Shown: positions 34,418 to 40,463 of the stretch, piece after piece | Position numbering within the stretch: the stretch's first letter is position 1 | Layout: each line of letters starts with the position of its first letter | Made by a program: the position numbers and the translations under genes | Assembly: GCA_949288265.1 (NCBI GenBank) | Contig: CASEJM010000009.1 | Coordinates: forward strand, 1-40,463 | DNA length: 40,463 bases | Direction of reading: 5' to 3' | DNA from: an uncultured Pseudomonadota bacterium | Lineage (GTDB): Bacteria; Pseudomonadota; Alphaproteobacteria; Rs-D84 | The notes under the pieces: model-generated | The model's input: the letters and a program-made list of their open reading frames with translations, nothing else | The model's database searches: none | Told to the model about the DNA's origin: nothing

Positions 34418-35495
34418 ATTTTGTTTCGCCTATATAAATTCCCATGTGTGTTGCAATGTCTAATAGCGGGTTTTCGGGTGAGACATAGGCGTCTGATGTT
34501 TTAACATTCGGTATATTAGGATCTGAAGTGATAGAACCCGATTCAAAAAACTTTTGCAGGCTGACAGTTTTACACTGACAGTCTTTTATTGCTGTCATGA
34601 CATAGGTTTCATTATTTTCTATGGCATGTAAAGCACAGTCTGCCATTCGGGTCGCAAGAATTCTGTCTGATGCAGTAGTGTCGCCAACGCGTTGAGTGTG
34701 TTCCGGATATGCGGTACGATTTACTATTCCAGCCGCAGTTAGTTTCCTTGATATTATATCTGCTGGTCGACCAGAATGTCCCCGTAAAGAAACACCCTCG
34801 GACACAAGAATTATACCATAATCCGTAGGTGATTTTTTTATATGGTTTATAAGAGAATTTATATCAAATTTAATTTCTGGTATTAAAATTGCCGATGCAC
34901 CGATGGCAATGCCAGCGTTTAATGCAAGTTGACCACATTCACGCCCCATAGTTTGTGTTACGAACCATCGATGATGGCTTCGCGCGGTTAACATTAGTTG
35001 GTCGCAAAAAGAAGTTAATTGCTGAACGGCCGTATCAAAGCCAATGGTTTTATCCGTTAAAGGAATATCCATATCTATAGTCTTAGGAATGCAAACAAGC
35101 TGTAAATCAGAGTATATTTCACGATTGCACCATGCTAAGGATATACTGCCATTTCCGCCGATTAAAATCATCGCGTCAAGTTTTAATTCTACAAGCGATT
35201 TCCGCAATTGTTTATTAAATTTATCTAATTTTCCAGTTTTTGCGGCGGTTTCAAAATTTAATGCGTGTACGCGACCGTTGTGTAAAAAACTGCCTGCCAA
35301 ACGAGCCGATTCTATGGGTAAAGTACCATCGTTAAATTCAATTACTTGCGGAGGGTTTTCACACAAACCATCCGTACCATCTAAAATTCCAATTACCTTC
35401 CAACCAAGAAGAGATGCACCTTTATAAAGTCTTTGAATAACGGTGTTTAAACCAGAACAATCACCGCCCGTTGTCATAATACCAATTTTTTTCAT
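34416..35495 (-). CDS. Divergent 6-phosphofructokinase
   Basis: This 359-residue protein phosphorylates fructose 6-phosphate in glycolysis, with ATP or PPi. It has GGDCSG near residue 10, IGGNGS at 112-117, PKTIDMD at 137-143 with catalytic Asp141, and MGRECG for sugar binding. The usual GGDGS motif has Asp changed to Asn115, a residue that helps hold Mg2+ in E. coli PfkA. Gly116 fits ATP use, while Lys138 is found in PPi-dependent and group III enzymes, so the phosphoryl donor cannot be decided. GAGGA precedes the ATG. Divergent from the LysM gene. Confidence 0.88.
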   Translation of the reverse strand: MKKIGIMTTGGDCSGLNTVIQRLYKGASLLGWKVIGILDGTDGLCENPPQVIEFNDGTLPIESARLAGSFLHNGRVHALNFETAAKTGKLDKFNKQLRKSLVELKLDAMILIGGNGSISLAWCNREIYSDLQLVCIPKTIDMDIPLTDKTIGFDTAVQQLTSFCDQLMLTARSHHRWFVTQTMGRECGQLALNAGIAIGASAILIPEIKFDINSLINHIKKSPTDYGIILVSEGVSLRGHSGRPADIISRKLTAAGIVNRTAYPEHTQRVGDTTASDRILATRMADCALHAIENNETYVMTAIKDCQCKTVSLQKFFESGSITSDPNIPNVKTSDAYVSPENPLLDIATHMGIYIGETK

Positions 35496-35517
35496 ATATT
35501 CCTCGTTTATCCAATAA

Positions 35518-35523
35518 ATTATA
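35518..35523 (-). promoter_or_regulatory. Possible -10 element for pfk
   Basis: On the minus strand a perfect TATAAT lies 22 bases before the pfk ATG. No good -35 hexamer stands at the right distance (TTTCTT is the best), so the promoter call is tentative. Confidence 0.4.
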
Positions 35524-35534
35524 TCATAAATAAG

Positions 35535-35562
35535 TTGACAAAGAAATTATTTTTGCGATAAT
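35535..35562 (+). promoter_or_regulatory. Promoter of the LysM protein gene
   Basis: A perfect TTGACA (35535-35540), a 16-base spacer and GATAAT (35557-35562) preceded by TGC (extended -10) predict a start near 35569, inside the longer reading frame, which supports the start at 35611. Confidence 0.65.
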
Positions 35563-35610
35563 TTGTCCAAAGATTATATCGTTTTTAATAAGCAGCAGGA
35601 GAACATAGGC

Positions 35611-36747
35611 ATGGCAAATAATAATATGGGAAAAACCAAACGTTCTACAGATGAATTAATTAATACGGCAATTGCACAACAAAATGACTGGATGGAAAAT
35701 CGTCGTAATTTTGCACGACGTTTCTTAAAGACTTTAAATATTTTTGCTCGTCCTAACCCTAAAAAAGAGACCGAAGAATCAATTAATCCTGTGCTTAATG
35801 ATAATCATAAACGTCGTACAGGTTTGGCGGCTTATTGGTTTCCAATTTTATGTGCAATCGTTGTAGTTCTTATTGCTGTGTGGGTGGCTTTTTTCCATAA
35901 ATCAACACAAACGGTGGTGGTTATTCCTCCTGTTGCGGAACCTAGCATACAAGCTGTTGTAGAGACGCCCATTCCTACTTTTGATATTGTTCGTATAGAA
36001 CCAGAAGGAAATATTGTTGTTGCAGGACGTTGGTTGGCAAACAATAGCATTTCTATTGTTATAAATGGTGAAATCGTGGCAACAGAACGCACAGATAAAA
36101 ATGGTGAATTTGTTTATTCTCCAAATCGTAAATTTAATGCCGGTAATTATACAATTTCTTTGATTGGGGTTGAAGGTAGTGTAAAATCCGAAGAAAACGT
36201 TTTTGTTTATATTTCAGAACATGGGTACAAAAATTCAGTTTCATTATTAATGACAACGGATGGCAGTACTTTATTACAAGCCCCTACTATGCTGGCAGAT
36301 GGTGATTTGGTGGTTTCAAAGATTGATTATCTTGATACAGGACGAATCGTCGTTACAGGTGATTCTTTGCCTCGTTTGCGTGTATCGTTATCTTTAAATG
36401 ATAAGTATTTGGGATTTGCACGTGTATCTGATCATAAGCATTTTGGTTTGGGGGCAGACGTTGGCACATTAGAAACTGGGAAAGATTATAAGCTGACGGT
36501 CAAGTTACATGACGGTGACGGACGTACAATTGCAGAAATAAATCACGAATTTAAAATGCCAGAAATGACCGGCGATGATGATACTTATTATACTGTTAGA
36601 AAAGGTGATTGTTTGTGGATTATAGCACGTAATTTTTTACGTCGCGGGGTTTTGTTTAGTATAATTGCTGAAAGAAATGACATAAAAAATCCGGATTTAA
36701 TATTTCCTAAACAACTTTTACAAATACCTACAGACTCAAGTAAATAA
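35611..36747 (+). CDS. Membrane-anchored LysM peptidoglycan-binding protein
   Basis: The 378-residue protein has a cytoplasmic basic N-terminus (about 1-72), a single transmembrane helix (about 75-97, WFPILCAIVVVLIAVWVAFF), a periplasmic region with beta-rich Ig-like segments (about 120-320) and a C-terminal LysM domain (about 330-374, YTVRKGDCLWIIARNFL to IFPKQLLQIP). It should tie the inner membrane to peptidoglycan. Similar LysM proteins occur in many alphaproteobacteria without an assigned role. AGGAG precedes the ATG at 35611. It forms its own unit with a terminator downstream. Confidence 0.87.
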   Translation: MANNNMGKTKRSTDELINTAIAQQNDWMENRRNFARRFLKTLNIFARPNPKKETEESINPVLNDNHKRRTGLAAYWFPILCAIVVVLIAVWVAFFHKSTQTVVVIPPVAEPSIQAVVETPIPTFDIVRIEPEGNIVVAGRWLANNSISIVINGEIVATERTDKNGEFVYSPNRKFNAGNYTISLIGVEGSVKSEENVFVYISEHGYKNSVSLLMTTDGSTLLQAPTMLADGDLVVSKIDYLDTGRIVVTGDSLPRLRVSLSLNDKYLGFARVSDHKHFGLGADVGTLETGKDYKLTVKLHDGDGRTIAEINHEFKMPEMTGDDDTYYTVRKGDCLWIIARNFLRRGVLFSIIAERNDIKNPDLIFPKQLLQIPTDSSK

Positions 36748-36778
36748 TTAATTTTTGATCTGGTTATCGAGAAACGAA

Positions 36779-36809
36779 AAAACGGGGAAGTTCCCCGTTT
36801 TAATTTTTT
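36779..36809. terminator. Bidirectional terminator between the LysM gene and tRNA-Gly
   Basis: AAAACGGGGAA (36779-36789) pairs with TTCCCCGTTTT (36791-36801), with T-rich tracts on both strands, ending the LysM transcript and the tRNA transcript. Confidence 0.88.
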
Positions 36810-36811
36810 AT

Positions 36812-36885
36812 TGGTGCGGGCGAAGGGAATCGAACCCTCGTCTTCAGCTTGGGAAGCTGACGTGCTACCATTATACCACGCCCGC
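36812..36885 (-). tRNA. tRNA-Gly (anticodon CCC), CCA encoded
   Basis: On the minus strand the 74-base gene begins GCGGGCG and its acceptor stem closes with CGCCCGC, then discriminator A and an encoded CCA. The anticodon stem TCAGC/GCTGA holds the loop TTCCCAA, reading CCC, so it decodes GGG. The T-arm GAGGG-TTCGATT-CCCTT is standard. It reads like E. coli glyU. Confidence 0.96.
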
Positions 36886-36900
36886 AATAGATGGGGTGAT

Positions 36901-36928
36901 TTTATAACCTTAGAAAGAAAAAGTCCAG
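36901..36928 (-). promoter_or_regulatory. Possible promoter of tRNA-Gly
   Basis: On the minus strand CTGGAC (36923-36928), a 16-base spacer and TATAAA (36901-36906) place a start near 36894, some 9 bases before the tRNA 5' end. Confidence 0.45.
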
Positions 36929-37013
36929 CACAAAACATCGTCATTTTTTATGGTTGCTTTTTTGTCTTTTCAGTTATACCGTTGTTTATGCATATATTAA
37001 GGGAGACTAAATT

Positions 37014-38267
37014 ATGGCAAATGAAAATATGAATCCGTTACTTGGTGCCCAACAACGCGTAAAAGTAGCGTGTGATAAGTTAGGACTGGGGGCGGACGTT
37101 TATGAAATTTTGAAAACACCGCAAAGAATATTTGAAGTTTATATTCCTGTAAAAATGGATGATGGTTCCATAAAGGTCTTTACAGGATATCGCGCACAAC
37201 ACAATACTGCGATTGGTCCTTCAAAAGGTGGCGTTCGGTTTCATCCCGCGGTTACCAAAGACGAGGTTGCCGCATTATCTATATGGATGACGTTTAAATG
37301 TGCGGTAACCGGCATTCCTTATGGTGGCGGTAAAGGTGGTATAATCGTTGACCCGAAAACGTTGTCTCAGGGTGAATTGGAACGTTTGTGCCGTGGCTAC
37401 GTAGATGCCATTTACCCCATTCTGGGAGAAAAGAAAGACGTGCCTGCCCCAGACGTTAATACAAACGGTCAGATTATGGCTTGGATGATTGACGAATATA
37501 TCAAATTATCTGGCGAATCTTCGTTCGGTACTTTTACTGGTAAGCCGGTAGAGTTGGCAGGGTCTTTGGGACGTACAAAAGCCACAGGACTTGGTATATC
37601 CATAATCATTTCGGAATCCTTGAAAAGACAAGGTAAAGAAATGAAAGGTGCGCGTATCGCCATCCAAGGTTTTGGTAATGTAGGCAGTTTTACAGCAAAA
37701 TGCAGCAGCGATATGGGCGCAAAAATAATCGCCATCGCAGAATGGAATACCATCTTGTTCAATGAAAACGGTCTGGATATAAATGCTTTGTTGAAGTTCA
37801 AAGAGACTAATAAAGGCAGTATCAAAGGCTTCCCAGGTGCAAAAGAAATATCTGCAGAAGAATTTTGGGGATTGGACGTTGATGTATTGTCACCATGTGC
37901 AATGGAAAACACAATCAACAAAGATACCGCACCTTTAATAAAAACTAATTTAGTCGTAGAAGGTGCTAATGGACCAACAACATTGGAAGGCGAAGAAATC
38001 TTGTTGGCCAAGGGCGTAACGGTTGTGCCGGACATCTTGGCAAACGCAGGTGGTGTAACGGTTTCTTATTTTGAATGGGTTCAAAACCGCTATGGTTATT
38101 ATTGGGAAGAAAGCGAAGTAGAACAAAAAGAAGAAATCGCAATGAAAAACGCATTTGATGCTATATACAAAATCAAAGAAGAATATAATGTATCAATGCG
38201 TGAAGCAGCCTATATGCACTCTATCAAGCGCGTGACGGCCGCCATGAAACTGCGCGGTTGGTGTTAA
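37014..38267 (+). CDS. gdhA: Glutamate dehydrogenase
   Basis: This hexameric-type enzyme (417 residues) interconverts glutamate and 2-oxoglutarate plus ammonia. Substrate-binding segments are GPSKGGVRFHP, PYGGGKGGI (catalytic-region Lys) and PAPDVNTNG; the Rossmann motif is IQGFGNVGS near residue 225; the C-terminal ANAGGVTVSYFEWVQN is conserved. The length fits the 420-residue class found in Firmicutes, archaea and Bacteroidota rather than the large alphaproteobacterial NAD-GDH. GGGAGA precedes the ATG. Its codons use more C-ending Ile, Gly and Ala triplets than neighbours upstream, consistent with high expression or transfer. Whether NAD or NADP is used cannot be told. Confidence 0.95.
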   Translation: MANENMNPLLGAQQRVKVACDKLGLGADVYEILKTPQRIFEVYIPVKMDDGSIKVFTGYRAQHNTAIGPSKGGVRFHPAVTKDEVAALSIWMTFKCAVTGIPYGGGKGGIIVDPKTLSQGELERLCRGYVDAIYPILGEKKDVPAPDVNTNGQIMAWMIDEYIKLSGESSFGTFTGKPVELAGSLGRTKATGLGISIIISESLKRQGKEMKGARIAIQGFGNVGSFTAKCSSDMGAKIIAIAEWNTILFNENGLDINALLKFKETNKGSIKGFPGAKEISAEEFWGLDVDVLSPCAMENTINKDTAPLIKTNLVVEGANGPTTLEGEEILLAKGVTVVPDILANAGGVTVSYFEWVQNRYGYYWEESEVEQKEEIAMKNAFDAIYKIKEEYNVSMREAAYMHSIKRVTAAMKLRGWC

Positions 38268-38271
38268 AAAC

Positions 38272-38298
38272 AAAAACCCCGATTTTTCGGGGTTTTTT
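38272..38298 (+). terminator. Terminator of gdhA
   Basis: AAAAACCCCG (38272-38281) pairs with CGGGGTTTTT (38288-38297) over a T-rich loop, then a T run. Confidence 0.9.
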
Positions 38299-38300
38299 AT

Positions 38301-38329
38301 TTGACTTTTGATGAAAATTGGTTAATAAT
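38301..38329 (+). promoter_or_regulatory. Promoter of rpsP-rimM-trmD
   Basis: TTGACT (38301-38306), a 17-base spacer and AATAAT (38324-38329) predict a start near 38336, leaving a leader of about 140 bases before rpsP. Confidence 0.6.
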
Positions 38330-38335
38330 GCGTTT

Positions 38336-38474
38336 GCAAATCCCAAAGATTGCCATCATAATAAACCCAGTACGCGGTATGCGTGTGGTACATCAACCGG
38401 CGAGTTTCGCTCTTGATGTAATTCTTGTTTTGGTGTGTTTCTTTGGATAAATAACAAGTTTAAGGAGCAAAATT
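38336..38474 (+). promoter_or_regulatory. Structured leader of rpsP
   Basis: The leader contains an 8-bp stem TACATCAA (38389-38396) with TTGATGTA (38413-38420), topped by GCGA/TCGC, and a smaller ACGC/GCGT hairpin just upstream. AAGGAG lies before the rpsP ATG. Long leaders of ribosomal protein operons often hold a binding site for the encoded protein, so autoregulation is possible; no known motif was recognised. Confidence 0.4.
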
Positions 38475-38924
38475 ATGGCAACAGTTATTAGATTGGCACG
38501 TTTTGGTGCAAAAAAACGTCCTTATTATCATGTCGTCGTTACAGATTCTCGTAATGCACGTAATTCCGGTAATGTTTTGGACACAGTTGGTAAATATGAC
38601 CCTATGCAACCCAAAGACAGCGACAAGCGCGTTGTATTAAAACTAGACGCCATCAAGGCGTGGATGGCCAAAGGGGCGAAACCTTCTGACCGTGTTTATA
38701 AGTTCTTGGCGAATGCGGGCTTGGTTGAAAAAAGACCAATTCCTGTTCAAACAAAGAAACATTTGCAATCTGAAAAAACGCAAATGAAAATCAAAGACAA
38801 ACAGGAAAAATTGGCTAAGATAGCCGAAGAAAAAGCCGCAGCAGAAGCCGCTGCCAAGGCAGCCGCAGAGGCACCAGCCGAAGCGCCAGCTGAAGAAACG
38901 CCGGCAGAAACCGTTGCTGAATAA
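38475..38924 (+). CDS. rpsP: 30S ribosomal protein S16
   Basis: The 149-residue protein starts with the S16 signature VIRLARFGAKKRPYYHVVV and continues LDTVGKYDP...DRVYKFLANAGL over the first about 85 residues. The rest is an extension ending in an Ala/Glu/Pro-rich tail, as in other alphaproteobacteria with long S16. It is the first gene of the rpsP-rimM-trmD operon. Confidence 0.97.
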   Translation: MATVIRLARFGAKKRPYYHVVVTDSRNARNSGNVLDTVGKYDPMQPKDSDKRVVLKLDAIKAWMAKGAKPSDRVYKFLANAGLVEKRPIPVQTKKHLQSEKTQMKIKDKQEKLAKIAEEKAAAEAAAKAAAEAPAEAPAEETPAETVAE

Positions 38925-38930
38925 TTTTGC

Positions 38931-38965
38931 TTAATGCCCGGGTTATGTTCTTTCCCGGGCATTAA
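38931..38965 (+). other. Strong hairpin between rpsP and rimM
   Basis: AATGCCCGGG (38933-38942) pairs perfectly with CCCGGGCATT (38954-38963) over an 11-base loop, flanked by further T/A pairs. No T run follows, so it is not a typical terminator; it may stabilise the S16 mRNA end, be a processing site or partly attenuate the downstream genes. Confidence 0.6.
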
Positions 38966-38983
38966 AAATCAAAGCGACTATAT

Positions 38984-39454
38984 ATGACAGAAACAAAAAA
39001 AATCTTGGTCGGTAAAATCGTGGCACCACAAGGAATTCGCGGGGAAGTTCGCGTTCAGACTTATACACAGAATCCAACGGATTTTAAAACATTAAAAGTA
39101 CATAGTGAAAAGTTGAAAGACGGGACTTTTCGTTTTGTACGTCGGCTTAATCCTACCTCTTCGGTTGTTATTGCAAAAATAGACGGCGTGGAAGACAGAA
39201 ACGCAGCGGAACTGTTGCGCGGTATAGAATTGTTTATTAATCGTGACGAATTACCAGAATTAAAAGACGGTGAATATTATCAGGCGGATTTAATAGGTAT
39301 GCGTGTTGTTCGTGGCGACGTGTTCTTAGGCGTGGTTGATAATATTCAAAACTATGGCGCCGGTGACATCTTGGAACTTGATACCGGGGAAATGATGTCT
39401 TTTTCAAATGTTGATGTAAAAGTCATGGAAAATACCATATACGTAAAGGATTAA
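38984..39454 (+). CDS. rimM: Ribosome maturation factor RimM
   Basis: RimM helps assemble the 30S head and binds S19. The 156-residue protein has the N-terminal domain (KILVGKIVAPQGIRGEVRVQ, about 5-85) and the PRC-barrel C-terminal domain (YYQADLIGMRVV, then GAGDILEL). Length is normal. No strong ribosome binding site is visible close to the ATG. It lies between rpsP and trmD as usual, but an extra ORF separates it from trmD. Confidence 0.96.
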   Translation: MTETKKILVGKIVAPQGIRGEVRVQTYTQNPTDFKTLKVHSEKLKDGTFRFVRRLNPTSSVVIAKIDGVEDRNAAELLRGIELFINRDELPELKDGEYYQADLIGMRVVRGDVFLGVVDNIQNYGAGDILELDTGEMMSFSNVDVKVMENTIYVKD

Positions 39455-39456
39455 AA

Positions 39457-39759
39457 ATGTTTTTTTATAGAAAAAAAGCACCAATTAATATTTGTTTTTA
39501 TATGACTGAAAAAATAAAAAAGAATCAGGTAAATGTTAAATGTGTCAATAAATCTTTAAGAAATTGTCTTTCATTAAAATATTTGAAGAGTATAAAATAC
39601 TCGTATAATTATAGCATTACGGATAAAAACGAAAACCATAGTGATAAAGTGATAAAATTGACGAAGGTTCATAAGGACATGAATTCATTTTTTGATGTTT
39701 TTGTTATGGAAATGATAGGCGATATTTGTAGTAAATGTAAAAAATGCAGACAAAAATAA
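39457..39759 (+). CDS. AT-rich hypothetical ORF inserted between rimM and trmD
   Basis: The 100-residue product is not recognised. It is very Lys/Asn/Ser/Tyr-rich, basic, with a C-terminal CSKCKKC cluster, no signal peptide and no membrane helix. AAGGA at the rimM end lies about 9 bases before the ATG at 39457, so translation is plausible; an internal ATG at 39502 is an alternative. The DNA is clearly more AT-rich than rimM or trmD. rimM and trmD are normally adjacent, so it is probably a recent insertion or an orphan gene. It may also be non-functional. Confidence 0.5.
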   Translation: MFFYRKKAPINICFYMTEKIKKNQVNVKCVNKSLRNCLSLKYLKSIKYSYNYSITDKNENHSDKVIKLTKVHKDMNSFFDVFVMEMIGDICSKCKKCRQK

Positions 39760-39779
39760 TTTGCTTAGGTTAATTTGTC

Positions 39780-39807
39780 TTGGAAGTAACGAGTGTGGCG
39801 GTATAGT
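39780..39807 (+). promoter_or_regulatory. Possible internal promoter of trmD
   Basis: TTGGAA (39780-39785), a 16-base spacer and TATAGT (39802-39807) predict a start near 39814, about 20 bases before the trmD ATG. It could serve trmD independently of the inserted ORF. Confidence 0.4.
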
Positions 39808-39833
39808 TTAAATTTAGAATATAAAAGTAAAAA

Positions 39834-40463
39834 ATGCACTTTAATATATTAACAATCTTTCCTGAAATGTTTCCTGGAACGCTTGGCGGCGGGGTTGTTG
39901 GTCGCGCATTAGACAAGGGACTGTGGTCATATAATGCTGTAAACATTCGGGATTTTGCGATAAATAATTATGGCAGTGTTGACGATGAACAATTCGGCGG
40001 CGGCGTTGGCATGGTTATGCGTCCGGACGTTCTTGGTAGCGCTATTGACTCAATAAAAAAGCGCGGGCAAATAATATATTTTTCACCGCGTGGTCCAACG
40101 CTTAACCAGCAAATGGTTCGTGAATTTGCAAATGATAAAGATGCAACTTATACCCTGCTCTGTGGTCGTTACGAAGGAATTGACCAACGTGTCATAGATG
40201 AATATGATATAATGGAATTATCTATTGGCGATTATATACTGTCGGGTGGTGAAGTTGCCGCGCAAGTTTTTGTTGACAGCGTGGTTCGCGTGATGGATAA
40301 TGTCTTGGGCGGTGGCAACGAGGCAACCGCTAATGAAAGTTTTGAAATCGGGGGGTTGGAATGGCCGTTATATACCCGCCCGTCAGTATGGCGTGGACAT
40401 AAAGTCCCAGAAGTCCTGCTGTCCGGTCATCACGGCAATATAGAAAGATGGCGGAAACAACAA
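39834..40463 (+). CDS. trmD: tRNA (guanine37-N1)-methyltransferase, 3' end outside window
   Basis: TrmD methylates G37 next to the anticodon to prevent frameshifting, using SAM bound in a trefoil knot. The 210 codons present open MHFNILTIFPEMFPG and include DDEQFGGGVGMVMRPD, YTLLCGRYEGIDQRVIDE (knot and SAM-binding), SIGDYILSGGE and WPLYTRPSVWRGHKVPEVL, all family hallmarks. No stop occurs before the window edge, so the C-terminal helices are missing only because of the cut. rplS usually follows. Start ATG at 39834; no strong Shine-Dalgarno precedes it. Confidence 0.97.
   Translation, partial: MHFNILTIFPEMFPGTLGGGVVGRALDKGLWSYNAVNIRDFAINNYGSVDDEQFGGGVGMVMRPDVLGSAIDSIKKRGQIIYFSPRGPTLNQQMVREFANDKDATYTLLCGRYEGIDQRVIDEYDIMELSIGDYILSGGEVAAQVFVDSVVRVMDNVLGGGNEATANESFEIGGLEWPLYTRPSVWRGHKVPEVLLSGHHGNIERWRKQQ

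Noticed and set aside
36588..37032. Open frames across the tRNA region on both strands
   Set aside because: They read through tRNA-Gly and the terminator and have no start signals.

Overview
This is an AT-rich bacterial chromosome segment carrying almost only core genes. The gene order ruvB-ybgC-tolQ-tolR-tolA, the OmpR/EnvZ-type pair, the L25/Ctc protein and the CTTGAAA-type dnaK promoter point to an alphaproteobacterium. Low GC, a sugar- and amino-acid-using gene set (pfk, gpmI, gdhA) and several secreted cysteine-rich proteins with GYY/CxxC motifs resemble the uncultured gut lineage often labelled RF32 or 'Azospirillum CAG'. That lineage call comes from memory of protein style, not from a search.

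Layout. 80-8074 is mostly minus strand: trigger factor, S9/L13, ArgRS, a histidine kinase/response regulator pair and a secreted protein of unknown role. One plus-strand cysteine-rich secreted protein (1719-2342) sits among them, preceded by a promoter and a structured leader of about 240 nt. 8213-16880 is a plus-strand run: a hydrolase-fold protein without the catalytic serine, ruvB, an unknown gene, ybgC-tolQRA, dnaE and rsmH. 16938-21897 is an accessory-looking block: a CPVC membrane protein, a helical cytoplasmic protein and two large secreted proteins. 21921-27753 holds an XRE regulator divergent from gpmI, then tadA, rsmD, rplY and dnaK. 27784-28112 is RNase P RNA (minus). 28251-31379 encodes a 1042-residue cysteine-rich repeat protein. 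31429-36885 holds a 72-residue protein, secA, pfk, a LysM protein and tRNA-Gly(CCC). 37014-40463 holds gdhA and the rpsP-rimM-(unknown ORF)-trmD operon, with trmD running off the window.

How the parts work together. Most genes serve translation (S9, L13, L25, S16, ArgRS, TadA, RsmD, RsmH, RimM, TrmD, RNase P, tRNA-Gly), folding and export (Tig, DnaK, SecA), the cell envelope (Tol, LysM protein) and central metabolism. SecA would export the four secreted proteins, whose many cysteines imply an oxidising destination. Convergent genes are separated by compact hairpins that can terminate transcription in both directions, some overlapping stop codons.

The strongest candidates for undescribed biology are (1) the leader at about 1476-1721, where two CTCCTG and two CAGGAG segments alternate and the last CAGGAG is the ribosome binding site of the secreted protein; (2) the family of cysteine-rich surface-type proteins, including an 828-nt-offset internal duplication; (3) the CPVC membrane protein/helical protein pair; (4) back-to-back promoters sharing one palindromic -35 hexamer between the XRE gene and gpmI; and (5) short AT-rich orphan genes inserted in two conserved operons.
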